Source of the DNA: an uncultured Collinsella sp.
Lineage (GTDB): Bacteria; Actinomycetota; Coriobacteriia; Coriobacteriales; Coriobacteriaceae
Assembly: GCA_900542965.1 (NCBI GenBank)
Contig: UQPY01000047.1
Coordinates: 1 to 14,256, forward strand
Direction of reading: 5' to 3'
Length of the DNA stretch: 14,256 nucleotides
Positions 7,636 through 13,605 of this stretch are shown one piece after another. Position 1 is the stretch's first letter. Each line of letters starts with the position of its first letter. The position numbers and the translations under genes were made by a program. Below the pieces are notes generated by a model that was given only the letters and a program-made list of their open reading frames with translations, was not told the DNA's origin and searched no databases.

Positions 7636-7664
7636 GGCTGCGATCCTTTCGTCAAATAACCAAA

Positions 7665-7688
7665 GGCCCGCCAAACATGTGGCGGGCC
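7665..7688 (-). terminator. Hairpin in the htrA leader (weak terminator or attenuator)
   Basis: GGCCCGCC (7665-7672) and GGCGGGCC (7681-7688) form an 8-bp GC stem with an 8-nt loop. On the minus strand it is followed by TTTGGTTATTTG, ending just before the htrA ribosome binding site. The T-tract is imperfect. It could stop read-through from the regulator gene upstream or attenuate htrA itself. Confidence 0.5.
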
Positions 7689-7806
7689 ATCATTGTTCAC
7701 GTTGAGTTGTACCCCAATATGCGGGCGCAAGTGTATGAGAACGCAATCTTTTAGGAAGGCTTAAGTTCTGCCGCAGACCCGAAAGGAATCCGTACCTGCG
7801 TCAAAA

Positions 7807-7839
7807 CCACCACAAAAGTGCCTGTCCCCTTTGTGGTGG
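7807..7839 (-). terminator. Terminator of the GlnR-like regulator gene
   Basis: CCACCACAAA (7807-7816) pairs with TTTGTGGTGG (7830-7839). On the minus strand the stem is followed by TTTTGACG. It begins five bases after the regulator's stop codon. Confidence 0.8.
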
Positions 7840-7843
7840 AAAG

Positions 7844-8506
7844 CTAGTCCTTAAACAGATAGCCCACGCCGCGGACGGTGGTGATGTGCGCCGCGATCTG
7901 CGGACCCACCTTGGAGCGGATGCGTCGAATGTGCACGTCGACGGTGCGCGTGCCGCCGCAGTACTCAAAGCCCCACACGCGGTGCAGCAGCACCTCGCGG
8001 CTGTAGGCGCGGTTGGGGTGCGTGGCCAAAAAGCTCAGCAGCGAGTACTCCATCAGCGTCAGGTCGATGGGCTCGTTATCGAGCGTCACCTGGTAGGTAG
8101 CCAGGTTGATCTCGAGGTTATCGATGTTGAGCACATCGTCGGCGGTGACGGTCTCCTCCTCGCCCATCAGACGCTGCGCGCGAGCCTTGAGCTCGTTGGG
8201 CGTCGCCGTAGGGCATACAAAGTCGGCATGCGCGTGATTGGGCAGGCGCAAGGTGCCGAGTGCCTCGTCGTCGACAATCACCAGCATGGGGACACCGCCG
8301 CGATCGTCAAGCCACTTGGCAATCTGATCGATGCGGTCGCTGCGGATGCCATCGGAATCGAGGATCAGCAGGTCAAAGTCGTGCGCCGCAGTTGGCGAAT
8401 CGGGGGTTGCCAGGCTCACCTCGACACCCAGGGTAGTCGTCAAGCTGCGGGCAAACTCGTGGAAGCGCGTCGTGCGCGCCATGAACAGGGCACTCTTTTC
8501 GGACAT
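7844..8506 (-). CDS. GlnR-like orphan OmpR-family regulator with degenerate receiver domain
   Basis: The ATG at 8506 follows TTTGGAGG with a 5-nt spacer and gives 220 residues. The C-terminal half (about 125-220) is an OmpR/PhoB winged helix: DLTLMEYSLLSFLATHPNR, then VWGFEYCGGTRTVDVHIRRI and TTVRGVGYLF. From memory this segment closely resembles actinobacterial GlnR, the regulator of nitrogen assimilation. The N-terminal domain has a receiver-like outline with an aspartate (D50 in LLILDSDG) at the phospho-acceptor position. However, it lacks the acidic pair after strand 1 and the conserved lysine near the end (DFVCPTATP), so ordinary phosphorylation is doubtful, as for GlnR. No sensor kinase gene is nearby. 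The gene starts 50 bp after the glutamine synthetase-like gene and is probably co-transcribed with it. Confidence 0.85.
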   Translation of the reverse strand: MSEKSALFMARTTRFHEFARSLTTTLGVEVSLATPDSPTAAHDFDLLILDSDGIRSDRIDQIAKWLDDRGGVPMLVIVDDEALGTLRLPNHAHADFVCPTATPNELKARAQRLMGEEETVTADDVLNIDNLEINLATYQVTLDNEPIDLTLMEYSLLSFLATHPNRAYSREVLLHRVWGFEYCGGTRTVDVHIRRIRSKVGPQIAAHITTVRGVGYLFKD

Positions 8507-8556
8507 ATCGGCCTCCAAAGAAATGAGCTCAATCGTACTGGAACAAGCCAGCGCGA

Positions 8557-9894
8557 TTAGGAGTTCGCCAGGTAGTGCTTGATCTCCCACTCGGTGATCG
8601 TAGACTCAAACTTATGCCACTCGTCGCGCTTCTTTTTGAGGAAGAAGCTGTGGATGTGCTCGCCGAGGGCATCCTTCATAAACTGCGAGTCCTCAAACAC
8701 GTCGAGCGCCTCTTTGAGCGAGCGCGGCAGCGGCGCGTAGCCGGCCTCGACCATCTGGCGGTCGGTGAGCTTGAGCGTCTCGGCCGTGGCCTCGGGCGGG
8801 AGCTCCAGCTTGCGCTCGATGCCATCCAGACCAGCCGCCAGCGTAACGGCGTTGACCAGGTACGGATTGGCCATGGGATCGGGACTGCGCAGCTCGATGC
8901 GCGTGGACAGCTGCTTGCCGGGCTTGTAGACCGGAATGCGGACCATGCTCGCGCGGTTGCGCAGGCCCCACGTGGCGTACTGCGGCACGGAGTCGCCACC
9001 CGTGGTGATGCGCTTGTACGAGTTGACCGTGGGGTTGGTGATGGCGCTGATCTCGCGCGCGTGCGCCAAGATGCCGGCCATGTAGTGCTTGGCGATATCG
9101 GAGAGGTGGTACTTCTCGTCGTCCTCGCCCCAAAAGACGTTGTTGCCGTCATGGTCGAACAGCGACTGGCACAGGAACATGGCACTGCCGTCCTCGCCCG
9201 CCAACGGCTTGGGCATAAAGGAGGCGTGGCAACCGCTCTCGTAGGCCTGCTGCTTAATGATGAGTTTGGCCGTGGTGATGGCGTCGGACATGCTCAGGGC
9301 CTCGGCGTGACGCAGGCTCATGCCATGCTGTGAGCGGCCGGCGGCGTGGAAGGTGTACTCCACGGGCACGGACATCTTCTCGAGCGTGAGGACCGTGTTG
9401 CGGCGCAGGTCGCGGGCGGCGTCGCTCACCGAAAGATCGAAGTAGCCCACGTTGTCGAGCGGCTCGGGGGTGTGCTCGTCGGGGAAGTAGTAATACTCCA
9501 GCTCGGCGCCCACGTTGAGCAGATAGCCAGCCTTCTCGGCCTTGCGGAACATGCGGCGCAACGCATCGCGCGGATCGCCGGCGAAGGGCTTGCGGTCGGG
9601 GGTGCACACGTCGCAGAACACGCGGGCGACGCCGTTGTGGCTCGGGCGCCACGGCAGAATCTGGAAGGTCGAAGCATCGGGAAACGCCAGCATGTCGGCT
9701 TCCTCGGGCGTGGCAAAGCCCTCGATGGCGGAGCCGTCAAAGCCAATACCCTCCTCAAAAGCGACCTCGAGGTCCTCGGGGCTAATGGCAAAGTTCTTGA
9801 GGCGGCCGAGAATGTCGACAAACCACAGACGCACAAAGCGGATATCACGCTGCTCTACGGAGCGGAGTACGTAATCGATGTTCTGCTGGTTCAT
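8557..9894 (-). CDS. glnA: Type I glutamine synthetase-like protein with altered metal site
   Basis: This 445-residue protein has the full length of a GSI-alpha/GlnA2-type enzyme, which normally joins glutamate and ammonia using ATP. Family landmarks are present: RFVRLWFVDILG and GIGFDGSAIEGF (D53), GAELEYYYF (E131, E133), SFMPKPL, NPTVNSYKR, the LRNR arginines and RIELRSPDPMANPYL (E334). There is no adenylylation motif with its tyrosine. Several residues that bind the two catalytic metals in the family are replaced by alignment: A184 and G191 where Glu is usual (FHAAGRSQHGMSL) and F240 where His is usual (GSAMFLCQSLF). The flap Glu appears as D301 with one extra residue. It may be a divergent ligase or a non-catalytic sensor. 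The start has AAAGGGGAG upstream. A GlnR-like regulator gene follows directly. Confidence 0.9.
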   Translation of the reverse strand: MNQQNIDYVLRSVEQRDIRFVRLWFVDILGRLKNFAISPEDLEVAFEEGIGFDGSAIEGFATPEEADMLAFPDASTFQILPWRPSHNGVARVFCDVCTPDRKPFAGDPRDALRRMFRKAEKAGYLLNVGAELEYYYFPDEHTPEPLDNVGYFDLSVSDAARDLRRNTVLTLEKMSVPVEYTFHAAGRSQHGMSLRHAEALSMSDAITTAKLIIKQQAYESGCHASFMPKPLAGEDGSAMFLCQSLFDHDGNNVFWGEDDEKYHLSDIAKHYMAGILAHAREISAITNPTVNSYKRITTGGDSVPQYATWGLRNRASMVRIPVYKPGKQLSTRIELRSPDPMANPYLVNAVTLAAGLDGIERKLELPPEATAETLKLTDRQMVEAGYAPLPRSLKEALDVFEDSQFMKDALGEHIHSFFLKKKRDEWHKFESTITEWEIKHYLANS

Positions 9895-9929
9895 GTCGCT
9901 CCCCTTTCTTTCGGGCGGGTTTCGACTGG

Positions 9930-9975
9930 TCTATATCGCAGATACTATCGCAGAAAAATGTTTCCGCAGGGTTAA
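9930..9975 (-). promoter_or_regulatory. Possible promoter and GlnR-type box upstream of glnA
   Basis: On the minus strand TTAAC-N6-GAAAC (9975-9960) fits one gTnAc-N6-GAAAC pair of the actinobacterial GlnR site except for its first base. A candidate -10, TATAGA, follows at 9935-9930, with only a weak T-rich -35. The box lies 66 bp before the start codon. A second pair, usual for strong GlnR sites, was not found. Confidence 0.3.
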
Positions 9976-10029
9976 AGCGTGTCAGGCGTTCAAAAAACGT
10001 GCGCGAGCTGGCAAGTGTGGGTCGGTGGC

Positions 10030-11052
10030 TTAGCGCGAAGTGGAGGCTCGGGACTCGATGTGGCCGGGAATCTCGATGCGCTTGGGTGCGAGCCTTGCGG
10101 CCTCGCCTACCGTGGTGGTGACGACGTCGATGCGCTCGGACAGGCGCTTGACCACGCGCTCGGCAATCGCCAGGGTGTCCTGCGCGGCCGTGGTCACGCC
10201 GCCAAAGAGCACGTGGTTCCAGGGATAGTCATCGAACGTCGCGATCTTAAGACCCGCCGGCAGCGAGGGGCCAAGCTGGGCCAGTGCCTCGGTCAGGCGC
10301 AAGAAGACCAGGCCGTTGACGGCGATAAGGCCGAGCTTTTTACCTGCGTAATCGCGGATGGTCTCGTCCAGGCGACTGATACCCTCGGCGCCACCGTCGG
10401 TGAGGGTGACAACCTCGCCGGCAAGACCGCGACGAGCGAGCTCATCGGTAAAGGCCTCGGCACGCTCGCGACGCACGGGGCTGTCGTCGCTTGCCTCGGT
10501 GAGCAGGCACAGGCGCTCGCTGCCAGCCGCGGTGAGCTCGTCCACCAGCCCGGCGACCAGCTCGCGGTTGTTAGACGTCACCAGATCGATGCCGCCGTCC
10601 TCGATGTCGCGGTCGAGGAGGACAACCGGCAGGCGTCCCGCAGCCGCGGCGATCGCCCCGTCGTTGCCGCCGCAGGTGTTGACGACCAGGCCGTCCACGC
10701 CCGCATCGATGAGCCTGGTAAGCGATTCGGACTCCTTGGCGGGGTCGTTGCCGCTAATGGCCGTCATGAGCGAGCAGCCGCGCGCGGCGGCGCTGGCGGA
10801 AAGGCCCTCGAGCATGGCGCTCGAGAACGGGTTGGCGATGTCGGCCAGGATCACGCCGATGAGGTTGGTGCGCGAGCTGCGCAGGTTGCGCGCGGCGGCA
10901 CGGGGACGATAGCCCGTGCGCTCGATAACCTCGGCGATGCGGGCGCGAGTCTCCTCGGTCATCTGTCCAGGGCGGTTATTGAGATAGCGCGAAACGGTGG
11001 CCGGGCTCACGCCCGCCTCGGCAGCAATGTCCTTGATTCTCATATGCGCCAT
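10030..11052 (-). CDS. LacI-family transcriptional regulator, probable KDG pathway repressor
   Basis: The ATG at 11052 has GAGGGG four bases upstream and gives 340 residues; an in-frame start at 11091 lacks a ribosome site, and another ATG lies at 11043. The N-terminus is a classic LacI helix-turn-helix (RIKDIAAEAGVSPATVSRYL) with a hinge helix near RPRAAARNLRS. A periplasmic-binding-like sugar-sensing domain follows: NLIGVILADIANPFSS, then AGVDGLVVNTCG, VVLLDRDIEDGG and IATFDDYPW. The protein is cytoplasmic and would bind DNA as a dimer or tetramer. It is divergent from kdgK, and the shared region has two LacI-type operators, so it most likely represses kdgK-kdgA and possibly itself, with KDG or a related sugar acid as inducer. 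The ligand is an inference. Confidence 0.93.
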   Translation of the reverse strand: MAHMRIKDIAAEAGVSPATVSRYLNNRPGQMTEETRARIAEVIERTGYRPRAAARNLRSSRTNLIGVILADIANPFSSAMLEGLSASAAARGCSLMTAISGNDPAKESESLTRLIDAGVDGLVVNTCGGNDGAIAAAAGRLPVVLLDRDIEDGGIDLVTSNNRELVAGLVDELTAAGSERLCLLTEASDDSPVRRERAEAFTDELARRGLAGEVVTLTDGGAEGISRLDETIRDYAGKKLGLIAVNGLVFLRLTEALAQLGPSLPAGLKIATFDDYPWNHVLFGGVTTAAQDTLAIAERVVKRLSERIDVVTTTVGEAARLAPKRIEIPGHIESRASTSR

Positions 11053-11115
11053 AGCGCCCCTCGTTTCCCATTTATCGGCAATCTTAGCCATTTAAGCATT
11101 TTTTAAAAATCTCGG

Positions 11116-11142
11116 TTGCAAAACGCTGTAGGTGAGTATACT
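11116..11142 (+). promoter_or_regulatory. Probable kdgK promoter
   Basis: TTGCAA (11116-11121) and TATACT (11137-11142) make good -35 and -10 boxes, but the spacer is short (15 bp). Transcription would start just at the LacI operator repeats and give a leader of about 135 nt. Confidence 0.45.
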
Positions 11143-11148
11143 ACAACT

Positions 11149-11181
11149 CGAAACGAAACCGATTTCGTAAACCGATTTCGG
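11149..11181. promoter_or_regulatory. Tandem LacI-type operators
   Basis: CGAAACCGATTTCG (11154-11167) is a near-palindrome with the central CG typical of LacI-family sites. AAACCGATTTCG recurs 13 bp on (11169-11180), and an extra CGAAA lies at 11149-11153. The pair sits just after the candidate kdgK -10 box, between the divergent lacI-type gene and kdgK. Confidence 0.65.
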
Positions 11182-11184
11182 CGA

Positions 11185-11242
11185 GCGTTGGCACGCAGGT
11201 GCAAAGACGCACCCTACCGTCTTGGCACCTGCGTGCCAACGC
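11185..11242. repeat. Long leader hairpin upstream of kdgK
   Basis: Arms 11185-11209 and 11218-11242 are complementary over 25 positions with one mismatch; the outer 18 bp are perfect (starting GCGTTGGCACGCAGGTGC) and the loop is 8 nt. No T-tract follows, so it is not a standard terminator. It lies in the expected 5' leader of kdgK, ending 24 bp before the ribosome binding site. Confidence 0.8.
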
Positions 11243-11284
11243 CATATCAAAGGTGTACGCACGAGTAAAAGGAGCTGCGCGACC

Positions 11285-12319
11285 ATGGGTAAAACGGTTC
11301 TTACCTTCGGCGAGATCATGATGAGACTCTCACCCAAAGACCACCTGCGTATTGAGCAGGCAACCGAGTTTGACGTCCGCTACGGCGGCGCCGAGGCCAA
11401 CACTGCGCTTTCCCTGGCCTACCAGGGCGACAAGGCCGCTTACGTCTCCGTTGTCCCGGCCAACCGTCTGGGCGAGTGCGCCCTGCGTTCGCTGAAGGCC
11501 TACGGCGTCGACACCACGCGCGTCGTGCGTCAGGGCGACCGTCTTGGCTCCTATGTGTTTGAGGTCGGCGCCTCGCAGCGCGGTAACGGTTGCGTCTACG
11601 ACCGCAAGTACTCTGCCATCAACATGGCCAAGCGCGACGTCTTTAACTGGGACGAGATCCTCAAGGGCATCGATGTCTTCTATTTCTCCGGCGTGACCCC
11701 CGCCGTCTCCGATGAGATGGCTGCCGCCTGCAAGGATGCCCTCACCGTCTGCCGCGCCAAGGGCATCACCACCGTGTGCGACGTGAACTATCGCGGCAAG
11801 ATGTGGTCGCCCGAGAAATCGCAGGCCACCATGAAGGAACTCCTGCCGCTCGTCGACATCTGCATCGCCAACGACGAGGATGCGCCTGCCGGCCTCGGCA
11901 TGACCTGCGTCTCCGGTTCCCTTGCCCACGGCATCGAGGAGCGCGACACCTACGTCGAGATGGCCCGCCAGATCTGCGCCGAGTACGGCTGCAAGAAGGT
12001 CGCCTCGGTCGTCCGCAACATCTCCTGCGTCGAGCGCTCCATCTGGATGGGCATGCTCTTTGACGCCGAGAGTGGCGAGCACTGGTTCTCCCCTGCTCAC
12101 GACGTACACGTGCTCGAGGGCGTTGCCGCCGGCGACGCTTTCAACGCCGGCCTCGTCCATGCCCTCATCAACGACTTTGACCCGCAGGACGCCGTCAACT
12201 ATGCGATTGCAGCCTCGATCCTCAAGCTCACCATCAAGGGCGATTCCAACTTGGTGACCGCAGGCGAGATCGCAGCCGTGGCATCCGCCGCCGACGGTGG
12301 CACCCGCGTCGCGCGCTAG
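11285..12319 (+). CDS. kdgK: 2-keto-3-deoxygluconate kinase (PfkB family)
   Basis: This 344-residue kinase phosphorylates 2-keto-3-deoxygluconate with ATP to KDPG in the cytoplasm. The ATG at 11285 has AAAAGGAG ten bases upstream; the frame is open to 11222, but that part lies in the leader hairpin. PfkB signature 1 is seen in DVRYGGAEANTALSLA (about 30-45). KDG-kinase features follow: GDRLGSYVFEVGASQR and VYDRKYSAI (about 84-113). PfkB signature 2 is GVAAGDAFNAGL with the catalytic base D284; AAGD in place of the commoner GAGD also occurs in E. coli KdgK. KDPG aldolase follows in the same direction, so the two make consecutive pathway steps. Regulation by the divergent LacI protein is likely. 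Codons seem enriched in C-ending forms relative to the efflux and regulator genes, hinting at high expression. Confidence 0.93.
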   Translation: MGKTVLTFGEIMMRLSPKDHLRIEQATEFDVRYGGAEANTALSLAYQGDKAAYVSVVPANRLGECALRSLKAYGVDTTRVVRQGDRLGSYVFEVGASQRGNGCVYDRKYSAINMAKRDVFNWDEILKGIDVFYFSGVTPAVSDEMAAACKDALTVCRAKGITTVCDVNYRGKMWSPEKSQATMKELLPLVDICIANDEDAPAGLGMTCVSGSLAHGIEERDTYVEMARQICAEYGCKKVASVVRNISCVERSIWMGMLFDAESGEHWFSPAHDVHVLEGVAAGDAFNAGLVHALINDFDPQDAVNYAIAASILKLTIKGDSNLVTAGEIAAVASAADGGTRVAR

Positions 12320-12333
12320 TCCGTCTCCATTCC

Positions 12334-12373
12334 GCGGGCCGCAGCTTTCCAATCCCATACCCCTGCGGCCCGC
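12334..12373. repeat. Hairpin after kdgK
   Basis: GCGGGCCGCAG (12334-12344) is perfectly complementary to CTGCGGCCCGC (12363-12373), with an 18-nt loop. It begins 15 bp after the kdgK stop codon. There is no T-tract, so it may stabilise the mRNA 3' end or work as a partial terminator. Confidence 0.7.
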
Positions 12374-12394
12374 TCCCCGATTCCTCCGGTCGGG

Positions 12395-12522
12395 CAAAAC
12401 CACCAGTCCCATTCCGGTTTTGTCTGGCATTCCCTACATGACTGGTCGAGCAGCCGGTTTTGGAATTGCTTGAACCCCAAGCAGTGCCTCCGATAACCAA
12501 TCCAAAATCGGCTCCTGACCAG
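12395..12522 (+). promoter_or_regulatory. Candidate RNA switch or structured leader before kdgA
   Basis: Two mutually exclusive folds are visible. Fold A pairs CAAAACC (12395-12401) with GGTTTTG (12416-12422), and ACCAGT (12402-12407) can pair with ACTGGT (12441-12446). Fold B pairs CTGGTC (12442-12447) with GACCAG (12517-12522) and the AGCCGGTTTTGGA segment near 12452-12464 with TCCAAAATCGGCT (12501-12513), closing over GCTTG/CAAGC (12468-12482). The structure ends about 40 bp before the kdgA ribosome site. The function is unknown. Confidence 0.4.
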
Positions 12523-12572
12523 CACATTTGGTAATCACGCGCCCATGCGCGCCACACATCGAAAGGAACATC

Positions 12573-13214
12573 ATGTTCGATCAGTTCTACACCACGCTTG
12601 AGTCCCTGGGCATCGTGCCGGTCGTTGTGCTCGACAAGGTCGAGGACGCCGCCCCGCTCGCCCACGCTCTTATGGCAGCTGGCATGAAGTCCGCCGAGGT
12701 CACCTTCCGCACCGCCTGCGCCGCCGAGTGCATCGCCGCTATGGCCGAGGCCGAGCCCGAGATGTGCGTTGGCGCCGGCACTGTCCTGACCGTCGAGCAG
12801 GTTGAGCAGGCCCGCGCCGCCGGTGCCAAGTTCATCGTCTCCCCGGGTTACAACGAGGACGTCGTGAAGCATTGCATCGACATCGAGCTGCCCGTCCTTC
12901 CCGGCACCGTGACCCCCTCCGAGGTCACCGCAGCCGAGAACCTGGGCCTCAAGGTCACCAAGTTCTTCCCCGCGTCCCAGTATGGCGGCCTGAACACCAT
13001 CAAGGCCCTCGCCGCTCCGTTTGTCGGTCACCGCTTTATGCCTACCGGCGGCGTGAGCACCGCCAACGTCGAGGAGTACTTGAGCTCCTCCGCCATCATC
13101 GCCTGCGGTGGCACCTGGATGGTCAAGCCGGCCCTGTTTGCCGACGGCGACTTCTCCAAGGTCGAGCAGATCGCCCGCGAGGCCATGGACGTCGTCAAGA
13201 AGGTCCGCGGCTAG
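12573..13214 (+). CDS. kdgA: KDPG aldolase (2-keto-3-deoxy-6-phosphogluconate aldolase)
   Basis: This 213-residue class I aldolase splits KDPG into pyruvate and glyceraldehyde 3-phosphate, completing the pathway begun by KdgK. The ATG at 12573 has GAAAGGA five bases upstream. Active-site residues align with E. coli Eda at a constant offset of three: E42 and R46 in AEVTFRT, T70 in GAGTVLT, P91 in VSPGYN, Schiff-base lysine K130 in KVTKFFPA and the phosphate-binding PTGGVS (157-162). Length and domain are normal for the family; it forms a trimeric TIM barrel in the cytoplasm. It follows kdgK by 253 bp, a gap with strong secondary structure, so it is either in the same operon or has its own control. 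A good terminator follows. Confidence 0.96.
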   Translation: MFDQFYTTLESLGIVPVVVLDKVEDAAPLAHALMAAGMKSAEVTFRTACAAECIAAMAEAEPEMCVGAGTVLTVEQVEQARAAGAKFIVSPGYNEDVVKHCIDIELPVLPGTVTPSEVTAAENLGLKVTKFFPASQYGGLNTIKALAAPFVGHRFMPTGGVSTANVEEYLSSSAIIACGGTWMVKPALFADGDFSKVEQIAREAMDVVKKVRG

Positions 13215-13231
13215 GTTTAGCTCTCTATCGT

Positions 13232-13270
13232 GAAAGGGGGCGTGCCCTAGACCTCGCCCCCTTTCTTTTA
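13232..13270 (+). terminator. Terminator of kdgA
   Basis: GAAAGGGGGCG (13232-13242) pairs perfectly with CGCCCCCTTTC (13255-13265), 12-nt loop, and is followed by TTTTA. It starts 18 bp after the kdgA stop. Confidence 0.92.
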
Positions 13271-13370
13271 AAGCGGCTCGGAAGCGCGCCGTTTCCGTCA
13301 CGAACAAGAACCAAAACCGTCTTGTATGCTGATAGAACGTGACGGAAGCGACACGCCCCCGAGCCGCTTT
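13270..13370. repeat. Long imperfect inverted repeat (33-bp arms)
   Basis: Arms 13270-13302 and 13338-13370 match at 28 of 33 positions; the outer 12 (starting AAAGCGGCTCGG) and the inner 10 (TTCCGTCACG) are perfect. All five mismatches are transitions. A 35-nt loop separates the arms. The outer end directly abuts the T-tract of the kdgA terminator. Confidence 0.75.
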
Positions 13371-13377
13371 GTATAAT
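13348..13377 (+). promoter_or_regulatory. Candidate promoter in the kdgA-gntR gap
   Basis: A consensus TATAAT lies at 13372-13377 with GCGACA (13348-13353) at 18 bp as a partial -35. No coding start follows on the plus strand, so any transcript would be non-coding. Confidence 0.35.
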
Positions 13378-13383
13378 CGGCTG

Positions 13384-13503
13384 GCAGTCGCGCTCAACTG
13401 AGCCACTTCGGTAAAAGCCGAGCCATCAAAACAGCTGCGGCGCCGTCTGGAGGAATGGACCTTTGCTTCCGGTCTTTTCCTCCAAGCGGCACCGCATCTT
13501 TGT
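13384..13503 (+). ncRNA. Possible small RNA ending in a long hairpin
   Basis: A transcript from the TATAAT box would start near 13384 and run into a strong hairpin: TGCGGCGCCGTCTGGAGGAA (13436-13455) pairs with 13477-13496 at 17 of 20 positions, and an inner GACC/GGTC stem extends it. TCTTTGTG follows, a weak T-tract. I recognise no known RNA family; this is a guess from promoter plus structure. Confidence 0.25.
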
Positions 13504-13524
13504 GCCCCGGTCACACCCCAACGC

Positions 13525-13591
13525 AGTTGCGGTGAAATAGGGACTGTTTGCGCCACCTAGGTCACAAAACAGTCCCTATTTCACCGCAACT
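13525..13591. repeat. Perfect 25-bp inverted repeat after the GntR gene
   Basis: Positions 13525-13549 are exactly complementary to 13567-13591 (core GCGGTGAAATAGGGACTG), with a 17-nt loop. It lies 14 bp beyond the stop codon of the GntR-type gene but has no T-tract on either side. It may be a dispersed intergenic repeat or a T-less transcript end. Confidence 0.85.
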
Positions 13592-13605
13592 TATATGGGG
13601 ATTGA

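Noticed and set aside
9979..11106. 375-codon open frame on the plus strand opposite the LacI gene
   Set aside because: No recognisable domain; it is the mirror frame of a clear LacI-family protein.
11330..12430. 366-codon open frame on the minus strand opposite kdgK
   Set aside because: Composition is that of an antisense shadow and no start signal is seen; kdgK has all kinase motifs.
13372..13425. tRNA-like stretch on the minus strand (GTGGCTCAGTTGAGCGCGACTG)
   Set aside because: It resembles a tRNA D-arm, but there is no T-arm motif, no matching acceptor stem and no anticodon arm of proper size.
12234..13556. 440-codon open frame on the minus strand across kdgA and the hairpin region
   Set aside because: It covers the kdgA gene in antisense and reads through the terminator and hairpins; no domain is visible.
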